Of a stretch of 64,000 nt of DNA, positions 50,362 to 62,425 are shown one piece after another. The stretch spans positions 494,501-558,500 of the forward strand of contig BSBK01000526.1 in the NCBI GenBank assembly GCA_027943335.1, read 5' to 3'. The stretch comes from Chamaecyparis obtusa (lineage: Eukaryota; Streptophyta; Pinopsida; Cupressales; Cupressaceae). Position 1 is the stretch's first letter. The number at the start of each line of letters is the position of its first letter. Under the pieces are notes generated by a model. It saw nothing but the letters and a program-made list of their open reading frames with translations. It searched no databases and was not told the origin of the DNA. The position numbers and the translations under genes are program-made.

Positions 50362-50406
<45 letters not shown>
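50362..50406. repeat. (TA)n microsatellite
   Basis: A pure TA run of about 45 bp. Confidence 0.95.
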
Positions 50407-50408
<2 letters not shown>

Positions 50409-50626
50409 ATCGGATATGTTGATATTTGTCTTTATATGGATTTTTTTTTAATATGTTTATAAATAATTCTGATTTTATTATTATTTTTAACAATATATCT
50501 ATAATATATAAGGCTATGTAGTAATTCTTCTATCTTTGGTAGGATTTCAGATATTGCTCATTTATGCTTATAGCAAAATTATTCATTTATTCCTCCTCTT
50601 TTCCTTATGAAGAGTCACATTTATTT

Positions 50627-50850
<224 letters not shown>

Positions 50851-53800
50851 TTGATCGCTCCTAATCCTCAGCGGTAGTAAGCAGGTATCCTCCCATATGC
50901 ATCTCAAGTCTCCATTCTATAATTGTTGATAGGTAGCCACCTGTGGTCCATATTTAAGCTAGGAGCTTTGCTCTCAGAAATGACTTTTTCTTGTCGGATA
51001 ATTATGAAATTAGAATTAGTAAATTACCTTATTTTCCCTTCTTATCTCTATTTTTTGGGGGACTTATTGGAAAGTTTTTATTTTCTAAATCAGAAATAGC
51101 AAATTTCCTTATTGTTTCCTATTTTAGGGGCTTAAACTATCCCATTATGAAATTAGAAATAGTAAATTACCTTATTTTCCCTTCTTATCTCTAATTTTTG
51201 GGGACTTATTGAAATCTAAAAAAAAATTAGTATGAGTAAGAATTATTTGGTTGTGAAATATAGTTTTCATTAGAGCTCTTGAATGAATATAAGGAGGTCT
51301 TTTAAACTTTGATTTGGTAATAGATTTCTTATAATGTCACAGATGTTGTATTTCATGATTTTCTCATGTCATTAAAAAGGATGTCAGCCGTTTGGAAATT
51401 TTTGTCGATACTAGATTTTTTACTTTTAATTTTTCTTCACAAATTTAAGTTCTAATAAAATAATTTAGGGAAGCAGCTATTCATAATCTATGTTTCTTCT
51501 TTATATTTTTGTTATTATTTTTTCGTGGATTAAGATTTACTCAGAATAGTTCAAAAACATCTCTACTATGTTATCAGTTTGGTAGGTAAAATGCTGGATT
51601 ATTAAAAACTACACCAAAATTAGGGAGACAGATTATTAAAAACTACACCAAAATTAAAATGCTAGATTATTAAAAACTACACTAATAATTGTTATTTTTT
51701 CATGCTCTAAATTTATTTATTTTTTCTTAAGAATTTATATTTTAGTGAAAATGCATTGAGGGAAATGTTACACTTATAATTTGTATTTTTTTTACCTTAG
51801 TTTTTGTCTTTCTCTTTGGTTTCCCTCGTCACAAATTTAATCTTAGGTAGACTAATTCAGCCTAGTGATATTGTCTAATTTATATTCTTATTGAAAAATA
51901 TTTGTTTAACTTGTTTGAGTAGCAACAAATCCTTGGTAAGAAAATTTAGCTAGAAAAAATATTTTGATTAAGCATGAATTACATTGTAATAGCCTAATTA
52001 TTTTATGTAATCCTTCTCTAAATATAATTGAACATGAGCTTTAGTGAGAATGTTATAAATGATTTTCAGAATTCTTTTACATATCATTAATGATCATACA
52101 AAACCTATCACTCTCTTGAAAATCAAAGCTCCTATGGGCTCATCATTGCACTGTTCAAAACACAATGCATATTTTAATGATGTATTTGGAAATCAAAATT
52201 AAATTATGAAAAAACATAAGATATGTATCGCATTATAAACACATAAACTCTTATTATATTCCCTTTAAGAAATATAGTAGTTCTAATTATTTATTGAATG
52301 CTTATTTGAAGTAAAGGTAATAAACTCCAATAAGAAATTGAAAGGTATAATTAAGGCGCTAGTTGACTTTTTCTTGAGCTTATAAAAAAATCTTGAGTTT
52401 TTTAAGAGAAGTTTTGATTTTGTTCTAAATATTGTGTGGGGAAGGATATTCTACCCTATTTTTTTTAATGTTCAACTTTGAACTAACAAGCAGGTATATA
52501 ATGGCTTCGATTTTCATATTTTGATTTGCAATGTCTATGCAACTAGACAATTTTTTCTACATTGTGTGAGTATAATTCTATTTTGATTTTTAGCTCAATT
52601 TTTAGTTTAATTTAGGTGTGCTCTAATATTAAAAATAATAAAAGAATAATAATAAAAGATTCTTTTTTAAAAAGAAAATATAATTAAGAAATTAATTTTA
52701 GTTTTTAAAGGATTGTATAATAAGTTTTTACTTTTTAAAAGAAATGTATAATATGTTTTTACTTTTTGAATTTCTTTAATTTTATATTTAAAAATTAAAA
52801 TTATTTTTTATTTTTTATAATTTAATATTAAAGTAATAATATTATTAAAGTAATTTTTTTATCGTTGTGTCTCAATTTATTTTTATCTTTTAAAAACATT
52901 TAAAATCAGATTTTTTAAATGAAGATTGTATTAAAGGTTCATGTATGCATTTCTTTCAAATGTCCAACAATTTTTCTTTTTTTTTTCTTTCAAATTCAAG
53001 CTTTATGCATGTCAAACTTGAAAACAATTTTTTTATTTTGTATGTATGGGAATAAAAATTTATGGATTCAAATTTTAGAATTCAATTTTACATTAATGAG
53101 TATGACTTCCCACATGACACTATTTTTTTGGGGGGGTCAATTTAGATTTCTTCATTAATTTAAGAAACAAAATTCCTTCAAATATTTGTTTCTAATTTAA
53201 GGGGTATACAACTGAAAAAACCTCAACTCTAGGTTTATATTCACACCACCAACCACAAATAACCAAACCCTACAAACTGCAAAATATCTGTAACAAACAT
53301 TTACTTAATAAATTTATATCAAATTAAAAATAAAACCTATCGGCTTATGTTGCATGCACAAAAGCATGTGACTGCTAGTTAAGTAATCGTTCCTTATCAA
53401 TGCTATGATTGTATATATACCAAACCTCATTACTCTTGAGGACTATTCAGTGCCGTATACCTCATTCCAATATTTATCAACGATATCTCACCATACCTTT
53501 TCTATTAGATGCCCATATTCATTATATATTCCTCCGTACAACCACCCACTCACACATGGTATCCTCTTATTTCTTATTTACACTACAACATGCATATACC
53601 GTAGCATGTACTGGATGTAATATACATATATCCTCTCCTTCAGATATATAATTTATCTGATGCTCCCATCCCTGTCGATTAGTACTTCATTATATTAATA
53701 TCCTATATATCAATCTTTTCCCTTCTTCTGGTTGGTGTTGAAATACCTTAGTCTCTCAGCAATCATGACTCTTGGTGTTGAAATACCTTCTTCTGATGCT

Positions 53801-54906
53801 CCCTTGAAGAGTCACCTGTTGTTTGCTACATGATGGATTTGTTTAACTAATCTCATCACACCTATTCCGACTAAATCATGGAATAACTGCGTTCTTAGTA
53901 ATTAAGCCGATAGGCTTTCTCCCGGAGGAACTCCCGCCGGGTTTTTAAGACTATTTGTCAGTCTTACATTGGGAAAAGTGGAAATGGTGCTTGGAAAATG
54001 TAATGGTAAAGACACCGGCCATACCACATTCCTAGGTCCATCCCCATGCCACGTCTAATCAACCGGTGGTCTTACGCTGGAAAAAGGAAATGATGTCAAA
54101 AAATGGAAAAATCGCTTCATTGTTATTGCACACCATGTTGAACAGGAAAAATGGTATGTGGAAGGAAAAAATGTAGACAACTGGTATCTTACGAGAAATT
54201 CAAATGTGATTCAGTTTCTCCATTCTTACGCTATGAAATGTGGCTACAAAATACGTTGCAAAATAGAGTGTTGAGACATGGCCACAACAACCATTTATAC
54301 ATAGATGTGGATTCTTCTCCATTGTCCACGATCAATTTGTGAATAGTGTAAAATATTTAGTCCTTCTTCAGGAACATGGGACAAAGAAATAGAAAAAAAT
54401 GAATTGAGCTCCTGCAAAAATGGCTATTAACCAAACACTTATTGCAATGATGATGGAATGGAATTTGTGGAGGAATCAATCAATTTTGGTTTCTAGATTA
54501 TGGAGAAAGAGGGTTTTTGACAAAGGCCCTTTGTTAAGGCTGCATCTATTGGTGATTTTATATCATCACTGAACATGCTTAATGCACTGTAGTATGCAAT
54601 ATTGAAAATCTTTTCCAAATCCATATTTAAGTAATGAAATTAAAAGAATAGTAATATAACACAAATGGATCAAATAAAACTAAAATTAAGAAGATTTGAA
54701 AACCTAAAGTGAAACCCCTTGCCATCCTCTAGAGCACTTTACCACAATCCTCTGCCTTCATAGGAAAATGGAAGCTTTGGAATAGGGTGTAGACAAGCAT
54801 CCTCATCTTAAAACATGGAGATTTTTGTTTATTTAATATTTTGAAATGCGTGGACAGACATGCAACAAAATTTGTAACAAAAACTAAAGAAAGGTATAGT
54901 AATGGG
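50851..54906. other. 4-kb gene-free AT-rich stretch with small repeats
   Basis: No supported gene, RNA or element ends. Contents: a direct repeat of about 70 bp (51001-51072 and 51145-51211, AAATTACCTTATTTTCCCTT core); three copies of ATTATTAAAAACTACAC at about 51598-51684; a T-rich belt at 52.6-53.1 kb; and a short GC-richer patch at 53.92-53.95 kb. The largest frame, 54151-54342 (63 codons), has no recognisable feature. Confidence 0.6.
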
Positions 54907-55838
54907 TGTACACACTAAGATGTCCACTTCTCTAAATCATTACTTCCAAGAGAATCCATGGATTGGAAACCTTGAGAAATTGATTTAGAGCTCCCTAGGC
55001 ATGGAGTGCAAGGGTTTTAATAGTCCTCTCAGCTAGAGCTATTAAGCCAATAACCTTGCTAGTAAACCATGCAATGGGAGATTCAATGAGGCAAGGGCAA
55101 GAATGTCAATATCCTCAAGAATGAGAATGCAAATGCAAGCTAGATTAAGATGAATATGCAAGCTAAACTATGGAAATGAAAGAACAAGTATTACAAAGCC
55201 TCCTAATTAAGCTAGATGAATTAATCTAAAGCACAAAGAAAACTAAGTTAAGTATGAAGCTATGAATGCCATGATAATGCAAGAAATGAAACTATGATAA
55301 CATGTAGATGAAAAAGCCAACAATGCTCCAAATCTTCAAAAAGCTCCAAAGTGACCTAGAAAACCTGCAACATAACATTAGCATAAAAAGTTGGGGATCT
55401 AGAATGAAGAAGAGAGCTCTCCTTTTATAAGAAATGAGAAGGAATGGACCATGGAGATTAAGAGGCAAAAGATTTAATCAATGGTGGAGCATCAAAGAAG
55501 AGCAATCCATGTGCACAGGTATCCTCCAATGAGAAAATAAGAGTTGACTTTTGTGTCCATAAGAGACAAAAAGTGCTTTTTTCCTTTTTATAAAATAAAA
55601 ATAATGCTTTATTTGTGCAACTTAGGATAAGAGGAAAAGTGAGGGCTTTTTATTTATTAAAAGGGGAGGAATATTCTTTTTAATTAAATAAAGACTTTAG
55701 GATAAAATGGTTAGCCCAAGGCAAATAATCAAATAAATGATAGAACTAGGATTTGATCAAGAATAAGCAATTGATTATTTTAGCAAATAATGCTAGCAAG
55801 GGGCTAATAGTCTAGGTGACCATTTTTAGGTGTATACA
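54907..55838 (-). repeat. 3' LTR of a third, older copy of the three-LTR family
   Basis: In reverse orientation this 932-bp segment is collinear with LTR 1-3. It begins TGTATACACC on the minus strand at 55838 and ends at TGTACA near 54907. The minus-strand TATA-like box TTATAAAAGG is at 55421-55430. A purine tract (AAAGAGGGGAAAA, 55839-55851) adjoins it. Divergence from LTR 1-3 is clearly higher than among those three. The 5 bases outside (ATGGG, 54902-54906) should recur beyond the other LTR, outside the window. Confidence 0.85.
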
Positions 55839-56264
55839 TTTTCCCCTCTTTGACTAATGTGAGATCAATTTGGGATCACATGTAGTCAAAGAATAGATCA
55901 GCCAAGCAAGCAAGCAATAGTGATATGACTCCAAAGTATGAAGTGCAGAGATATAGCAAATCCTGTGTGGTCAGCCTGGTAGCGACAGTACTGAACACCT
56001 AAGAAAGAGATGGACAATATCAGGACTTGAGATGAGAACTAACATGTCAAGCACAAAGATAGATTGATCAGAGCAAATGGAATGGTCAAGCATATGCTCT
56101 AGAGAATAGCCAATAGGATACGATGTGTCTGCCCCCTCGGGATCGAAAGCAAAATTAGGTAAAGGGAATGCATAAGAAAGAGAAACATGATCAAATCACT
56201 AGAAATCATAATCGAAGATGAAAGATGATAGAATAACCATCAAGCAGTGAAGATATGCCCCAGT
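55839..56264 (-). other. 3' noncoding part of copy 3, next to the LTR
   Basis: Collinear in reverse with the last part of internal copies 1 and 2, including the CCCCCTCGG patch near 56150. No gene. Confidence 0.7.
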
Positions 56265-56269
56265 CAAGA

Positions 56270-57840
56270 TGATGGGACAAGCTAGGATAGACTAGCTAGT
56301 CTATGCTCTAAACCTTGTCTAAGGCCTCCAGTGTACTCTGACACCTATGGATGATCTATAGGGTATCTGATGTATTCAAGAACCCCCTGATCTACCCAGC
56401 TATCCCACTGAGTTAAATGAGTCCAACTATCTCCATGTCATTCCTTGCTTCCTGTTGCTAACCCACATTATGGCTCAAAAAGGGTATTTTTTCTTCTTGA
56501 CCTGCTCCACATCCAAAAAAAGAGTTCTTTTAGGTTCTAGGGACTTTTTATGGTTGTTTTCACCTATCCATGGCATTGAGAAGGTTTGGGAAACACCTGA
56601 TTTGATAGTTCTTTTGGAAACTAAGGTTACTAGACTAGGCTTAACTAGCCCTCCACCCGGTTTAATTTGCAATTTGATACCCTTTGCTAAGAGTTTCAAA
56701 ATTCCTGGTCTAAAAAAATATGCTTAGATTGACCCCCTCTAATATATTTTTAGGGTCTCAAGTGCCTAAGAGATCGTTTTATGCCTGTACCAATTTATAA
56801 GGTTTCTAGGACTGTTTGGTTTCCTGAACTGGCAGTGCAAAGATCAAGTGCGATAGCAACCTTCCACAACTCCTCTGACCCCCTCCTTCACAAGATAAGA
56901 CCTTCTAACACCCCTCTACAACTTATTAAGAGGATAGGTCTTGAAACCCTGTCTTGCACTCTTGGCATGCATTTCTTCGCTAACTGCTCCTAGCTGAGCT
57001 TTGCTCTAGCTCGCTTAGGGCCTCCTCAAACTGTAGCTTATCCACTTGCTCCAGGGCCCTACTTGCATTATGTTATAGGTATGGGTCTATAATTTATGAT
57101 TCCATAGTTTCATGGCTTGGCCACTGTGGAAACTAAAGATACAGTCTCATTTACACAACTCACTCCAAACTAGCAGCAAGCTAGTTACAGAAGAATATAT
57201 ACAAAACCAGCACAATAAAAGCTTAAAGAAACTATTATAATGCATAAAAAAGAAGAACTAACACTATTAAAAAATTAACACATAGAAAATCCAAGAATTT
57301 TTTAGTATTTATAGCAAAACAAAGCGAAAACTAGCAATTTCATGCTCCAAACTGTGTTTTTTTCCTTCATGGCTTACTGTAGCCGTACAAACTGACGTCC
57401 AACCTTGGGATTAGGGTTTTCCAAACATTAAATATACTTTTTCCCAAGTGTGTGCATATTTTTTAGGGCTTATATCCTTTTAGTCATATAAGACTTGCAA
57501 CTTTTAGTTGCTACAGGAACTCTGGCTTCCTCCTGCAGGAACTCTTGCTTTCTCATACAAAAGACTTCTAAAGCACACTTGTGCTTATAAACAAACACAA
57601 ACCTAGGATTATCAACCCCAATCCACACACTCCAAGTGCATTTCATTCCTTGGATAGTATGTAGACAATCAAACTAGAAAGATTAGAAACTGAGCTTCTA
57701 GGACGTAGTCTATGCCTAGACACAACAAAAACAAATGAGCCAAACACCTTGTGGCCCTTATTTAATTACATAATTCAAACCAAAAGTAAGACTCACCAAA
57801 CTTTGAAGGTGAGGGCCCTCATAGAGGTTCTCCTACACCA
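56270..57840. mobile_element. Solo LTR nested in copy 3
   Basis: This 1571-bp segment starts TGATGGGACA, ends CCTACACCA and is flanked by CAAGA on both sides (56265-56269 and 57841-57845). Comparison with copy 2 independently predicts an extra segment of about 1.57 kb exactly here. It contains a perfect 16-bp palindrome TAGACTAGCTAGTCTA at 56288-56303. A 90-codon frame at 56455-56727 has no recognisable domain. The family differs from all other LTRs in the window. Confidence 0.85.
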
Positions 57841-57845
57841 CAAGA

Positions 57846-59932
57846 CCTTAGAGAGAGATGAATTAAATGAATGAAAGACTAGAAGGGTGAGAGAGATGGA
57901 GATGAAGAAAGAAAAGATGCCCTAGCAAAGATCGAAGGATCAGGCCTCAAAAGGTCAACCAACTGCGCGGAAGAAGGAGAGATGTGATTTGGATGATCAA
58001 GGTGAACTTAGAGCTCAGTTTTGATCCCAAAATGAAGAGAAAATTACATGATATGAAAGACAAGAAGTGAAAGACATGATCGGGAAGAAGTGAAAAGTGA
58101 GCGCAGTTTGACTAATAAGTCCGTGAAAGATGAAAGGAGAGCTCTTTCCATATGAAAGATGAAAAACTAACTAACATGAACCTAAAAATGCAAGCTACAT
58201 GAAAAGTGGTTTACTTGCAAGGTCACAAAGCTATTAGACTCTAATATTCATCATTGAGCATTATTGGTAGCATCGCAAGATCATACAATACACACTAGTA
58301 TAACTATGTGAATCTGAATATGATCTATATTAGATAAAAATGTGGAAATCCCACCTAGGCATCAAAGACATGTAGGTCAAGATGACTAGTGCAGTGAGAT
58401 TACCTAAGTTTTCTATGGCAAGATTATGCTCACATCAAGACACAAGAAAGTCAAGATGACTATAAGCATGCACTCGCGTAAAATAGTCAAAGATGATACC
58501 GTGTAGACCCCAATGTCAAGTGGAACAAGCATAAATGCTAATGAAAATTAGGATCAACAAAATATACCCACAAGCAAAAAGCAAATAAAACATGTCCTCA
58601 TGCCCTAGTCTTCTAGCTCGGCATCATCGAAAACTATTTAGGGATAGAACACTCATCAAAGAAATCATCATAGACAACACACAAAGAAAATAAAGCCAAG
58701 CAAGTCTCAGCGAGTCAAATGTTTAAGTGCATGTGTGTAGGTCATAGAGTCAAGCTTGGAGTATCACATCTACCAGTGAGAAATATTGCATCATTCTGGA
58801 CTACGGGTAGGATATCTAATAAGTGTTAAGAAACACTCGACACTGGGGTAGTGTTGAAAAATACTATTGGGGTAAGTGTGACTATTTTTGGGGATTTTGA
58901 ATTTTTTGATTTTTTTGGTATTTTTTAAATATATAATTTTTTTTGGAGATACATCAAAGCACCTATTGCTAGGTTTTCACTAAGATGATCATTTTTTCAG
59001 GACATTTTCCAATTTTTAGAATTTTTAACAATATATCATTTTTTTGGGTTTTTTTCAAGATCAATAAGTATGTACAAAGGATGCCCCTAGACAGAATAGG
59101 CATCAAACTCTCAAGAAAGATCGCATCGTGTAGTCCCAATGTCTAGCAAGGTGGAGGACAAGAAGGATTAGCAAGCTGATGGAAGAGATGAAAGACAAGA
59201 GAATGAAGGAGAATGAAGGGAAGAAATCCTCAAATGCAAACTCCTCAAGAGTACCCAAGCTAGGGAAAAAAATTGTCATGTAAAGCACATTTGGAAAAGC
59301 AATGAAAGGCTAGCATAGGATAAGTCACAAAAGCGCACTACAAAAGAAGGAAAGGATGCAGTCCAAAGGAGTAGACATGTCAAGAGGCTTCATAGTATCA
59401 TTTTTTACTCTTTTTTATTAGATGAAGACCAAGGGGAAAAGGATAGTGAAAGGCTAGAATGAATGGAGGAAAATAAATATGAAGGCTAAACATGAATGGA
59501 ATGAAAGCCAGATCATCATAAGATAGCTCAAAAGATAGCCAAATGTTCGTGTATAGATCAACATTGTCAAGCTCAAAGATGGAAGACGGAATGGATGAAA
59601 TATGTAGAAGAACTATGCATGATGCCTGATTGTCAGGTTTTCATCACGGTACTTATCCAAGGCACCACAAGGGAGTGGTTTTCACCATAGGATGAATTTA
59701 TTTCTCTTTGTTTTTGCTACCAAGGTGCCTGTTTCCAATTTCCACCAAGGTACATTTTCAATTTTTTTCATTTTTTTTTTCATTTTTTTTTATATTTTTT
59801 TTGTAAGAAGGCAAGATTTTTAGATAGTGCTCCTTGAAAGGATAAACCATGATATGCCAAGGATTCAAAATGATATGCTCAAAGATGTTGATAGGGAAAG
59901 GAGGATGGAAGAGAAAAATGGAGGATAAAGTT
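57846..59932 (-). other. 3' noncoding part of copy 3, gene side
   Basis: Collinear in reverse with 32359-34600, including the GTGTTAAGAAACACT-like hairpin near 58830 and the CACCAAGGT / GGTTTTCACC series near 59.64-59.76 kb. No gene seen. Confidence 0.7.
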
Positions 59933-62425
59933 TTATTTAAAGCGAGTGAGGTTGGAAGATAGGAGGAATAGGCAAATGAGGAAAAATGATAGAAGGTAGA
60001 AGGATAATGAATGGAAGGATTGTGAAAGGGTAGACGGAAAGGAAGGCAAGATCAACATCAAGACACACCTTGAAGGGTGGTGAGAGGATGGAGGAAATGT
60101 GAATGAAGGAATATGAGAAGTAATATGGCGAATGTTTAGCAGAGGTTGCGGTTCAGGTGCATGGAATTGAAGATCATTTTTGGAAGAAAATGAAGCGGAA
60201 GCCTTTGGAAGATTGAATGTCAACTTCACTTTTTGTTCAATATTAGACTCTTTCAAGAGAGACTTTGGAATCCATATAGCCTTAGGTTTTTTATTTTCTT
60301 TTGATGATTTAGAGAGAATATCTTCAATGATGGATTTTGGAACCCATACTTGTCTTGTAGTTTTCTTCTTAGATATCTCTTTGGACTTTATGCCTCCATG
60401 TCGATTAGAGGAGACATGGTGATCTTCTCTTTTTGATGGATTCTTGTATTTCTTCTTTTTCTTGTATTGAACATTCAAGTTACTTCCAAAAGACTTGGGA
60501 CTTGTGGAAAAATGAGGATATGACTAGTTTAGATGGGTGGGTGGATGAAAAGGATTCAAGGGTATGCATCTATGTTGATCTTGAGGAAAGATAGGAGGAG
60601 GGACGTAAGGACCCAAGATGGATGAAGAATTAGGAGAGTTAGGAGGGGAAAGTGAAGGGACATAAGGGCCCAAAATGGAAGGAAGACGTGAAGCCCTTAG
60701 TGGTGATGGAAGAGGTCCAAGGATGGAAGTGGAAGATGCAAAAGGATAATCAACCAATTCATCAGCATCTATATAACAACCAAGGACATCAACATCTTTA
60801 GAGTGAGCATTAGGATTTGCAATAGGATCATGAACATCTTGAATAGGAGCAACTTCTTTGATAAGATTATTCGGAGCTTGCAAAGACTTAGGAAAAGTAG
60901 AAAGTGGAAGCGAACATGGAGTGGTAGAACAAGAAGATGGAAGACTTTCATCTTGACAAGGAGCTTTAGATAGCATAAGCGTATCATTTTTTTCTTGATT
61001 TTCAATAGGCTTAACATTGGAAGTAACAACACCATTTTTAATAACCTTAATGCAAGTATCATCTTTGGAAAGCACAAGTGTAGCAAGGTTATTTTGATTG
61101 TCAATAAGCTCAACGGTGTAAGTAGTAGCTTGATCTTGCTTGGGAGATGGTGGAATGAATGCGAAAGAGCATAAAGGATCAAAAGAACAATGAAGTGGAT
61201 CAGAGACATCATGAAAATGATTAGATGACATGGAGGGTTCTTGATCTTGATCTTTTTTTATATTCTTTTCTTCATCATTTCTAAAGTCCTCTTGACATGG
61301 ATCCAGTTCTAAGGACAAGGAAGCAGGTTGGAATTGCATGGAAGATTTTGGAATAGATGGTGAAAGAATAGCTGAAGTAGGCATTATAGCGCATAAATAA
61401 TTAGGCTCTTTAGGTTTAGCATTATTGAAAGTATTTTCAGCCAAGTGAAGGTTAGCTTGAGCTTCTTTAAGAGGTAGCCCTTGAGGATAACTATAGGGAA
61501 CTGCATGAAAAGCATTAGGATCTTTGTTAGATGAAGGATTTGTGATAGATTTGGAAGACTCAGAAGCTTTAGGAAATGTATGGGTATTGGAGGAAGTAGG
61601 GGATGGAAGGGAACCATCGCAAGACAAAGGTACATCATCAACATGATCTTGCTCGAGAGTGTCATCTTTATTTTCAGCATGAGAGTCCTCAAAAGATGAA
61701 TTCTTATAATATTGACATTTCATATGAATGTGATGCATTTTATAGTCCTCAGCAGTGGTAGATGGGTCATAATCGAGGTATTGTTTATAGAACTCATCAA
61801 ACTCTCTTTAAAAATTTGAATCATATGGATCACCATCACGATCTATCCAATGTGGTGACCCATTTCCAGTAAGCACGAGCCTACAACTAGGACTCTTAAG
61901 AATAGAGGTGTCATAGGTATCACATGGACTACCATATTGCTCATAATGAGGAGTAAGACTCTTGGGAGAAGTAGAAGATGAATAAGATCGTGAAGAAGAA
62001 GAAGGTGAGGACCTAGTAGAGGAATAAGACTTAGATAATGAAGGATGCAAATAATGTTTAGAAGAGCTATGGTGAGACTTGGAAGATGAGGAAGAATGAG
62101 AAGACTTAGATGATGAAGAATGTTTAGAAGAGGGAGATTGTGATATGATCATTTCTATGATCCTAGCAAAGGCATCTGATTCAATCATCTTTTCTTTTCT
62201 TTTTTCCTTAAGCATATCACTATTGCCATATCTAGAAAGACTATTGGAGGAATTAAACTCTTTGAATTGAGCAATGAGTTCAAGATCATCCATTCTCAAG
62301 AGAGGTTCCATAACAAGATAATTGAAATTCATGGTTCTAGAAGAGAAGGAATCAAGCATGGAAGAAATGAATAGAAGAGATGAAATAGAAGAAGGTAGAC
62401 TAGAAAATAAGAGGAAAAGAATCAA
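59933..62425 (-). pseudogene. Ser/Pro-rich element protein, copy 3
   Basis: One minus-strand frame of about 830 codons, with only two stops: TAA at 61808-61810 and TAG at 60524-60526. The homologous start is MLDSFSSRTMNFNYLVM at 62359. An upstream in-frame ATG at 62425 adds a hydrophobic, Ser-rich stretch that the other copies do not clearly share. The parts are the same as in copy 2: charged N-terminus, Ser/Lys/His repeats, TGNGSPHWIDRDGDPYDSNF, Pro/Ser region with SILGP repeats, and hydrophobic C-terminus. Despite clear divergence, no frameshift interrupts this copy, which suggests that the frame was maintained while the family was active. No enzyme domain is visible. Confidence 0.72.

Noticed and set aside
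56455..56993. Two plus-strand frames of 90 and 70 codons
   Set aside because: They lie inside the solo LTR, have no recognisable domain and no conserved partner.
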